Assembly (NCBI GenBank): GCA_032718475.1
Contig: JAUCBJ010000416.1
Coordinates: 1-49,429 of the forward strand
Length of the DNA: 49,429 bases
Reading direction: 5' to 3'
Origin: Nemertoderma westbladi
Lineage: Eukaryota > Xenacoelomorpha > Nemertodermatida > Nemertodermatidae
A program made the translations under genes and the position numbers. Every line of letters begins with the position of its first letter. Position 1 is the stretch's first letter. Shown here in pieces: positions 41,715 through 49,429 of the stretch. A model generated the notes under the pieces. It did no database searches. It had not been told where the DNA came from and saw only the letters and a program-made list of their open reading frames with translations.

Positions 41715-42891
41715 GGAACGAGTTCTTAGCGAAATTCGAACTCGCTATTATTTTTATAAACCCCGTAGAGCTCTGAACCAAGTTCTTAGGAACTGCATAC
41801 CCTGTAGGAAAGCATTCAGTAGGCCTTTAACACAGCGAGAGGCAGAATTACCTAGGGAACGAGTAAGCTTCTATGAACCACCCTTTACTAATACCGGTGT
41901 GGATTTATTTGGCCCTATTGAAGTATATCGTGCTAGGACTATAGTCAAGAGATGGTGTGTCATCTTTGTTTGTATGACTTGTAGAGCTATCCATCTCGAC
42001 ATGGTGAACGATTTATCTACCAACAGCTTTCTATTAAGCTTACGACGACAGATCGCTCGCTTTGGCACTAGTAACACGATGAGATCTGATAAGGGAACAA
42101 ACTTCATTGGTGCCAACAATGAAATCAAAGCTTACGTCAAAGATTGGAACCAAAGACAGGTGGACGATCAGCTACGAGTAACAGCGTCTAGCTGGACCTT
42201 CAACGCCGCCGACGCCCCTTGGTGGGGAGGAAGTTGGGAGAGATTAATAAGAAGTGTGAAGACAGCATTTCACTTTATAGTGCCTTGCCGCGCGTATCTC
42301 ACCGACGAACTTTTGCGGACGTTAATGGAGGAAATCGCCGCCTATCTCAACGAGAGACCAGTCTCATCGAGTCCCGATTCCCTGGAAGCGCTAACACCCG
42401 CGCATTTCCTACTAAAGAAACCTGTAGCCATGCTCCCACAATCGGAAATCACAGACGGAGACGAATACTGCCGGCAAACTTGGCAACTCATGCAGTTGTT
42501 ATCCCGTCGTTTCGCTGACCATTTCGAAAAACATTATCTGCCCATGCTACAACTTCGAACTAAGTGCTTTGCGCAGCAAGAAAACGTCAGCGCTGGAGAC
42601 ATGGTTCTTATTGTGGATGTAGATCTTCCACGTAAGCGGTGGCAGACAGGTCGTATCATCGAGACTCACATCTCGGATGACGGTTTGGTGCGATCGGTAG
42701 AACTCGTCGTCATGCGACGTAACTTCAAGAAACCGGGAATTGTCTTCGAGACACAGCAGCTCAATCGCCCAGTTGGTCGCTTATGTTTACTGGAAAGAGA
42801 CAGAGAACTCTCCGGAAACTATGGGAGGCAAGATACTCTTCCCACGACCTCCTCCCTAATCCAACAAACATCTAGGGACTCCCCAACTTAA
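41617..42891 (+). CDS. pol: BEL1 pol: integrase
   Basis: The homologous part starts near 41670; upstream residues in this frame are read-in. The zinc-binding N-terminus has HSKLYHAG and CIPC. The catalytic core has VDLFGPI, MRSDKGTNF and GGSWERL, so Asp, Asp and Glu are all present, with 49 residues between the last two. The C-terminus (about 290-390) resembles the DUF5641 domain of BEL/Pao integrases (FADHFEKHYLPMLQLR, GDMVLIVD, PRKRWQTGRI). It ends with a TAA after a Ser/Thr-rich tail. It inserts the DNA copy with a 5-bp duplication, in line with the CCGGT at the borders of BEL1. Confidence 0.9.
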   Translation: MLHYPLTLSFPYSLEIQVKMIVDVHSKLYHAGRERVLSEIRTRYYFYKPRRALNQVLRNCIPCRKAFSRPLTQREAELPRERVSFYEPPFTNTGVDLFGPIEVYRARTIVKRWCVIFVCMTCRAIHLDMVNDLSTNSFLLSLRRQIARFGTSNTMRSDKGTNFIGANNEIKAYVKDWNQRQVDDQLRVTASSWTFNAADAPWWGGSWERLIRSVKTAFHFIVPCRAYLTDELLRTLMEEIAAYLNERPVSSSPDSLEALTPAHFLLKKPVAMLPQSEITDGDEYCRQTWQLMQLLSRRFADHFEKHYLPMLQLRTKCFAQQENVSAGDMVLIVDVDLPRKRWQTGRIIETHISDDGLVRSVELVVMRRNFKKPGIVFETQQLNRPVGRLCLLERDRELSGNYGRQDTLPTTSSLIQQTSRDSPT

Positions 42892-44453
42892 CAACGGCTG
42901 GAGTGGGTGTATGACTATATTTGTATTTGTATTTGTTTTATTCTTTTATATTATGTATGTATTATTATGTAATTTCATTATAATCGTTTTTTTTAATTTT
43001 ATTTAGTAGAATGTTATTTTAGCGATTATTTAGTAGATTAGTGCAATATATATTCGCGTTTATTAGTTAATTACTTACATATTATATATTTAGTGCGACG
43101 GCGAGAAATAATTCTTTTTCTCTTTCCTTACTGTCCGTATCATATTATAAATACGTGACTACAGTAAGATGAAATATCCGTACTTATTAAAGTACAATAA
43201 AGCCACTACTATATTCAAGTATTATTGGTAGGCAGAGTATTAGGAATGCAAAGTTCAGATCCTCGTGTCTCGGCTAAACCAAGCTCTGGGTAGACCTTGG
43301 AAACGACTTGCCTCTTCACACTGACATTGCTTCGTGCGATATTGCTCTCATACCGTATATTAAATAATACATATAGTAGCGTGATGTCCCTTTAACAGTA
43401 GCGTAAAACGCAAAATAAATCTGTTAAACCCTTTGACCATCTGCAATTCTAGTCGATTAAGATATCGCGGCACCCACCGATATACTTGAAAGACAAATTC
43501 TAGAATCAGTGGTTAACGTCCCCAGACAAGTTCTGGAATAAACTGGTGCCCATCCTAAATATTAATTATTAATATTTACAAAATCTGTCAAATATCAGAT
43601 CCTTTAAAATTCTAGTCGATTAAGATATCGTAGCACTTACCGATACTCTTAAAAAGACAAAATTCCTAGAATCAAGGATCCCAGTCCCCAGACACGTTCT
43701 GGAATAAAATTGTGTCTATTTAACATTAAATAATAAAATTTACGGGAATAAATTTAAATTCATATATTTCAATGAATTTAATAAATTGTCATTTTTATAC
43801 AATTTATAATATTCCCAAAATTCCATTAATTAATAGATCATGGGAGCGGAGATTCACCTATTAAGTGTATTAGTGTGCGACCATTAAAGACTTACTATTA
43901 AATAGCATCCCAGATCTGTATGCCTGAGAATTACCCTAATTCTACTGCTAGCTTTCCATAATGTCACCATAGCAACAACCACGCTAGAATTAGAAGTGAG
44001 TTAAAAGAACAATAAAAAGCTTGCCCATTGAATAGCATACGGAATAAATAGCACACCGCTAGTATCCAAGGATACATAATAACAACGTGACATTCTGGAA
44101 GGCACTTGACTAACGGACAAATGACCCGAATGTGTGATAGAATGTGTACCATTTGTGACAGTTACGTGGAATTTGTGCGTTTGTAGGTGAATGTTACTAC
44201 TAAGGTGTGTTTACAGTAGCGAGTCGCAATTGTGAAAGTAGCCCTAACTCTCCAGTAAGAACCTGAAGTATATCTAAGCCTTTGGGACGGACGGTGGAGT
44301 GACTTGTGCTGGTTGTTGTAGTCGTTGTGCAGCTACGACGTTGGCAATAGGCACATCGACGAAAATACATCAGCGCTGAGGATCTCGCACTGTCCGGGGG
44401 CAGAGAGGGGTAGGCAGCGACGCCCGCTCGCCTAAATATAAACTCATTATAAT
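42892..44453. other. BEL1 spacer between pol and the accessory gene
   Basis: Noncoding. AATAAA at 43188 is a possible early poly(A) signal. Two direct copies of a roughly 105-bp unit start at ATTCTAGTCGATTAAGATATCG (about 43447 and 43612) and end near GTTCTGGAATAAA. A more GC-rich part at 44270-44440 precedes the accessory gene. No primer or splice acceptor site could be assigned with confidence. Confidence 0.55.
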
Positions 44454-45979
44454 ATGGATAAACTTATATAGCAAATATGATTGAGTTGATAGAAGATGAT
44501 CTTGGTATCAGGGAGCGATATACTCTACCTTTACAAGCGTTTGTTGATAGCTTGATACGCGGCGACGCTGGTCCAACTACTACGGAGGACGATGGTCGTT
44601 ATATCGAACCGCCAATATCCCAGGAACAACTTACGCGTGAATTGGACTATAGAAAATTCACCGCTCGCTATACGCATCGTAATGGTACGTATATGGACTT
44701 CTTAACTACTGGTCATCCTATCGACCTACACGATACGAACGATATAGACACCAAAAGGGAAATGGTTTTATTTAAATATCATACCCAGCGGAAGCGGAAC
44801 GATAAACTGAGACTCGAACACGAAAATTCTATTCGAAACCGACTCGAAAGTGCAGATGTTGAAGAGCCGGATAAACGCAGCGACTTCACCAAATACTGGG
44901 AATTCTTGAGAGAAACCTATCTCGATATTACCAGTCAACAGAATCTAGAAACTCGATATCCTCAAGGTATACATCATGACCGCAGGGTAGAACTCAAACG
45001 GCTCTATTCCACTAGGATGTATCTTACCGCCGATCGACCGCTACCTGTTGTACCGGATAGCTTCGAACAGATGGAGGAATATTGTAAGCTGGAGAAAGAT
45101 CACTCGCGTTTCCCCTACAAGACGTGCGTCTTTGGTATTATTGCAATGAATGCCCTAGACCCAACCAACAAACGGAAAGACCTAAACATCCGCGGAGACG
45201 TTGCACTAAACACGGTTTTACTCGCTATACTGGCGGGAGTTTCGAGCGAAATTTGTTTGACATATCACCTACGCTCGTTCGACTCAGACGATCCTTAAAT
45301 AAACCAATGATCAGAGTTTCGGAATACTCGATCAGACCTCCTCATTCCCTAGTGAGACCTCAGACTCTTGATCCCATTAGTATGACGGATCCTCCCGAGC
45401 TGTACTCACTACTCAAAGATCTAGTGTTACCTGAACAATTAGTCGGTGGCACCCGGTGGTGGGCTTCCTAGATATTAGCCCATCCGACCTAGTCGGATTG
45501 GGACGCGGACATTTAATATCGCCGTTTAACCCTTACCATCGTCCCGGCTTAACACGATATAACCTGTCACCAGAGTGGCGGAGAGCGTTGTACCAAATGA
45601 GTTAGATGCTATTCTACAAAGATCAGAAAAGGAACTTACGCTTGTTCAGATAAACGTAAATTGCATTAGCAGGTCCAAGCGGTAAACAAAGTAACTTTAT
45701 CTCAGTTCGATCGGGAAATCCAGAATCTCTAAGAAGTTATCGAACTTGGACGACCCTATTCTCTGCGAGAGTTTTTGGATGAACGTATCCAGCTACCTAC
45801 AGGAAGCATATCGAAACGGCGGATACCCCGACCATAATCCTACACCTTCTGATGCAATCATATTGCACCCTTCACCCAGGATTTATAGCCCTCCTAGTAA
45901 AGTGGCTCCCCCCAAAGAGAAAAGGACTCTTGTTAGCCTCAAAAAACTGCGTAAACGCCGTCCTCGTAAGAAAGACTAA
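44454..45979 (+). pseudogene. BEL1 accessory gene (ORF3), unknown family, broken
   Basis: The clean frame is 44477-45298 (273 codons). An ATG at 44454 in another frame may be the old start. After 45298 the coding trend goes on in other frames: 45300-45471 (PELYSLLKDLVLPEQLVGGTRWW), then SPSDLVGLGRGHLISPFNPY (about 45478-45600), and finally 45746-45979, whose Pro-rich and Lys/Arg-rich end matches the BEL2 copy. At least two frameshifts and some stops are present. Charged throughout, with one hydrophobic stretch (ALNTVLLAILAGVSSEICL, near residue 245) that might be a membrane segment or a buried helix. No enzyme motif, signal peptide or Cys pattern. It ends 78 bp before the 3' LTR. The family is unknown to me. 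The C-terminal basic tail suggests binding to nucleic acid or nuclear import, by inference only. Confidence 0.65.
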
Positions 45980-46057
45980 CTGTTTAGAGTATTTTTATAT
46001 TTTAAAAACTGTGATTTGTTATATTTTATAGACTTAAATCCCATTTTCTGGGAGCGG

Positions 46058-47219
46058 TGTAAAGGCTTTTGCGTAATTAGCCGGTTATTTTCCCCGTAAA
46101 GTACTCTGTAGTTGGTTTAACTGGCATAAAAGGCCGTGTCCTTACTGTATTGTTGTTTTAGAGGACATAAAAGCCATTTCTTCTGTATGTGTACTTTAGC
46201 GGACATGATTAGCAATTCTATGACGCAATACGCCTGATCCTGTTGAAACAGTGTAGATACCATGACGACGGCTAACAGCTGATATTGCCACGTGGAACAT
46301 CTCTTTGTTCTTTGTTCTCTCTTTGTTCGGTTGACCAATCAGAGCGTTTTTTGCCTCTGTGTTGGGGATTGTATATAGAAACTAGGGAAGTGAGTCAGTA
46401 TGTGATTTGTCCACAGCCTACAACACCGGCGTGGAACCTCCGTGTTTCAGTCTTTAGCATCAACATTAGTAGGCTTAATTATAGAACGTATATCCGTTAT
46501 CTCAGTCACTCAATCCGTTATCATACTTAACTAACCATTCATACCTTAAACTTTGTACTGCTATTTACTGTCGGTTATTCATTATATTTGTTGATGGAAT
46601 ATTATATTCGGAATACTGATAAACAATCAGACACCCCAATCTTCTTGATATACTAAAGGTTAGAGAGACCGGATACATATAACGATTGCGACTTACATTA
46701 AGTGGTTTGAAGTGAATCTAATGCTATTTTATAGGCCCTACACGTATTGTCTGTTGTTCTCCTTATATGTGACTAAAATTAGTGAAGGTCGGCAGATTAG
46801 TGTGCAGCATTGTGCAGTATTGTGTATGATTGTGATTGATAACGAAGCATCTCCTAAAGAATGCGCCATATACGTGAATCTATAGCCATCCCGTTGTGTA
46901 TAGTTTAAGTCATAACTCTGTTTATATATTTAAAGCGCCACGTCCTAAAGGAACTGTTAATATTTCCCGAAAGTGAATAATATTTGTCAGAGATTATATA
47001 TATTGCGATCAGTCGAATAATACAGTAGGCCTACCCCGCAATACGGTTAGGCTTCCGAATCCAGTCTCCCGGGTATATCCAGCGGGTGAATGATCGCGCA
47101 TAGACTGGATTCGACTAATGTAGTGTATCAAATACTTGTTATAGGCTAAAGACTATCTATCATCTAAAAGACATCCAAATTTGGCAGGTTAAACTGCTAA
47201 AGGTCTGAAAGCGCGAACA
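46058..47219 (+). repeat. BEL1 3' LTR
   Basis: 1162 bp, as the 5' LTR. The differences counted by eye are about 11 substitutions (for example near 46122, 46242, 46302, 46544, 46670, 47027). It ends GCGCGAACA and is followed by CCGGT. Confidence 0.9.
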
Positions 47220-47224
47220 CCGGT
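47220..47224. repeat. BEL1 target-site duplication, right copy (CCGGT)
   Basis: It follows the 3' LTR and matches 9498-9502. Confidence 0.88.
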
Positions 47225-48190
47225 AGTTAGGCTTGGGTGGTTCTGGGCAACCCATACGAGGAATATGGTTCGAGATGGGGCCTATTGGAGGTATAATATC
47301 TCTATTGCGGAAAGGGGTTGCCGCTGTAGTTGAGTGGGGGACTACTACTGGGTCAATCGGCTCGGCTGATACACTACATGATGGGGGTGCTACCATCTGG
47401 GATGGCTTCCGTTCCCGTGTATCTATGTAGATTTTGAAACCAGGATCATTCGTCTCGTCTTCCTCCTGTAACCTACCCAGGGGGGCCGTGAATCCTGCGA
47501 TCTCGGGTGGCTTAAATCAGTCGGCTCTGGGGGTATCCTGTCTCTATCATATGGAGGCAGGTCCAGCAGTGATACTCTAACAGCTCTCTTTCGTCTGCCC
47601 CGAGAGTATCTACCACCTTCACTAGCATCGGTCGAAGCATAAGTCCCTCTATTTGGTCTATCTCATCCTCGGTTCGAACCTAACTTTTCCTTGCGCTGAT
47701 TTTCACTTAACCGTTTTAGTGCTATTAGATCCCGCAAAGCTAATTCCTGCTGGTCAGCTTCCAACTGCAATCTAGCTGTTTCTTTAGCTAGTTCTAGCTT
47801 TAGTTTATTACGTTTCTGACTAGTGTCTAATTGTAATTCCATTTCTAATATTTCCCTTTCAGCTGCATGCCCTTCTGTCTGTGCTTGCATGTCTCGCTCG
47901 GCTACTATTCCTTCTAGAACTGCCATGGATTCTGGGCTAGAGGGGGCTTGGCCCTTTAACCTTCTACGTAGTTCAGCCTCTCCTACTATAGCTATGTAAT
48001 GCTATAGGTGCCGTGATATGGTGTCCATGCCTTCACCCTTGTTGGAATCTTCCGAGTCTGTGCGCAAGTCTCGCGGTGCTACTGTACCGGAACAAGCTAC
48101 ATTCATACTCGGGGGAATTTCAGTAATAAGGACAGTTACAGGTGGTGGACGTCGATCAGATGGCTTGGTCTCAGTGTCTGATCTTGACAT
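47220..48190 (-). pseudogene. gag: BEL2 gag, N-terminal half
   Basis: On the minus strand the ATG is at 48190 (MSRSDTETKPSDRR). An in-frame TAG lies at 48004-48002, after which the frame goes on with VGEAELRRRLKGQ, the match to BEL1 gag. A charged coiled-coil run follows (AAEREILEMELQLD, KRNKLKLELAKE, residues 95-170), then a stop at 47663, a Ser/Arg-rich part in another frame (SRGRRKR, LPPY) as in BEL1 gag, and a Pro-rich part (47396-47220) whose frame is open at the CCGGT. The order of these regions is the same as in BEL1 gag, and the rest of the protein is found at 9502-7590. The gene was therefore cut by the BEL1 insertion, and is also decayed. Confidence 0.82.
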
Positions 48191-48198
48191 GATGTTAA

Positions 48199-48906
48199 GG
48201 GGGGGTACACCATTTTGGTCCAAAATATGTCGAAATTTTTTTTATGGTCTATTATAATGCACCCTTGAATGGTGTTTCCAAATCTGAAAACCGCTATGTA
48301 ATAGGTCTTTTAGTTTTCATGTTATCTAAATTTTCATTTAGGGAATCCTATTGAAATTACTATTACTATGTATAATGAAAGGTTGATTATCTTCAAATAT
48401 TTTTTTCATGAAATTGTCAACTTCAAAACCCTACTACTTCTACAATTTTTGAGTAATTAGTCTGAAACTTCCTGTGGGTGTCTAGATAGCCACCCTGCAT
48501 AAAAGTATCAGACAACTTTTCGAAATTTTTTGTTAATAAAATTTAATAATATTTATAAAAAACCTAAAAATTTGCATAAATTTGCAGCGCCACCTAGCGG
48601 TGCAGAATTATTTTAACAAAATTTCGCCTGATAGTTATGTTGCCCCATCTTTGATCTATCATATAAAAAAACTTTCATGTGATTAGGTTCAAAACTATAA
48701 AAGCCTTAGGGTTTTAAGCGCAACCAAGTTTTTTTTGTTGTCAACTAGTATTAACTAATATTAAATAGCGTAAAAAAAAATTTTCTGACTTGTCATGTAG
48801 AATAGCATCTTAGGCATCTATATGCCAAATTTTAGCCAAAACCAAACAATTTTGAAACGCTGAGAGTGATAAATCGAAGAGTTGTCCGAAAATGGTGTAC
48901 CCCCCC
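48199..48906. mobile_element. 708-bp miniature transposon with TTAA duplication (piggyBac-type)
   Basis: TTAA at 48195-48198 and 48907-48910 flank inverted ends GGGGGGGTACACCATTTT and its reverse complement (18 bp perfect). TTAA target duplications are the hallmark of piggyBac-type transposition. No transposase is present. The interior is AT-rich, with one short GCGCCACCTAGCGG word. It sits 4 bp upstream of the BEL2 gag ATG. Confidence 0.85.
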
Positions 48907-48910
48907 TTAA

Positions 48911-49429
48911 GTCAATAGAATCTCTTATACAAGATAGGTATAGTAGCTACAAATAGATTTTTACTAAATATTATTCCTGTAAAGCAAAGAATTAATTGTT
49001 ATCGGTATTTTCTACTTGCGCCACCTAGAGAATAAATAATTTGACTATTGTTGGGAGATGTGATGACTTTTGCTCCCGCTGGGTGGCTTTTTTTTAACAA
49101 ATTAAAACGCCCTGCTAAAGAAAATGGGTATCGCAGAAGCCTTTATGCAATTCCGGTCTCTCCGTTAGTAGTAACTGTCTACAGTGATTCCAGTAACTAC
49201 TGCTGTCCGTTGCTGTCTACCTAATGATGGTATTCAAGAATGTCAGGTATGAGTGATTGTTTGGTGAAAGGTGGGGAGATCTGAATTCCACGAATTGGAT
49301 AAGCCAATGAATGTAAGTAATACCCAACCACCGTTGTGTATTATTGGTGACAGGGATGTATTACGTCTAGTACAAGGAGAATTAGCAGCATCAATGATGG
49401 GAATGGAATTTAGTATGTCACAACTAGGT
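48911..49429. other. Probable BEL2 leader or 5' LTR, incomplete
   Basis: By position this is upstream of the BEL2 gag on the minus strand. No protein-like ORF. The LTR border cannot be seen, as no second copy is in the window. Confidence 0.4.

Larger units (their letters stand above)
9503..47219 (+). mobile_element. BEL1: LTR retrotransposon (BEL/Pao) with 24 kb of nested DNA
   Basis: The element is 37.7 kb as it stands. It has 1162-bp LTRs at both ends that begin TGT and end ACA, a 5-bp duplication, gag-pol in the plus strand, and an extra gene before the 3' LTR. Without the Penelope-like insertion (12476-34287) it would be about 15.9 kb, which is still large for BEL/Pao, mainly because of a 2.3-kb leader and 3.2 kb after pol. 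LTR differences counted by eye are about 11 in 1162, so the insertion is recent. A tRNA primer site directly after the 5' LTR was not recognised. The tract before the 3' LTR (CTGGGAGCGG) is only weakly purine-rich. The interior is damaged by three in-frame stops and one frameshift in gag-pol. Confidence 0.85.

Noticed and set aside
45746-45979. Separate small basic protein gene
   Set aside because: Its Pro-rich, basic end aligns with the end of the BEL2 accessory gene, so it is the C-terminus of the broken ORF3.

Overview
This is eukaryotic DNA, most likely from an invertebrate animal: AT-rich, no operons, and almost entirely built of transposable elements and satellites. BEL/Pao retrotransposons (known only from animals), a Penelope-like element with hammerhead ribozymes, and a CR1/L2/Jockey-type LINE with a PHD finger all point to a metazoan. 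The species cannot be named from the sequence. I found no single-copy host gene, no rRNA and no functional tRNA.

The main result is a set of nested insertions. Layer 0 is a decayed BEL/Pao element on the minus strand (BEL2). Its gag begins at 48190 and runs down to 47220, stops there, and resumes at 9502 to end at 7590. Further on lies an unknown accessory gene (4038 to 2845); pol is missing. Layer 1 is a second BEL/Pao element on the plus strand (BEL1) that split the BEL2 gag. It has two LTRs of 1162 bp (9503-10664 and 46058-47219, TGT...ACA, about 11 differences by eye) and a 5-bp duplication CCGGT at 9498-9502 and 47220-47224. It holds gag-protease-RT-RNase H-integrase (34794-42891) and a diverged copy of the same accessory gene (44454-45979). 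Layer 2 is a foldback Penelope-like element in the BEL1 leader (12476-34273), flanked by a 14-bp duplication, with inverted hammerhead repeats at both ends and one GIY-YIG endonuclease fragment. Layer 3 is a 20.2-kb block (13884-34119) lying between two halves of a (TA)n tract of that Penelope-like element.

The 20.2-kb block has its own repeat vocabulary: words of the GGGCCATTT / AAATGGCCC type occur throughout it and were not seen outside. It holds a LINE with two apparently intact ORFs (16270-20492), a 14-unit minisatellite (21442-22350), an array of the short palindrome GAACTTAGTTC (23000-23660), five copies of a dispersed repeat in mixed orientation (22700-29060), a 276-bp insertion carrying a canonical hammerhead ribozyme (28607-28882), and a 1.7-kb inverted-repeat transposon with an internal palindromic minisatellite (29848-31563).

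Points of most interest are: the accessory gene shared by two diverged BEL elements; seven perfect or near-perfect in-phase 5' splice-site motifs inside 780 nt of gag; the hammerhead ribozymes of two kinds with target-site duplications; and the origin of the 20-kb block, whose internal repeats look older than the young LTRs that enclose it.
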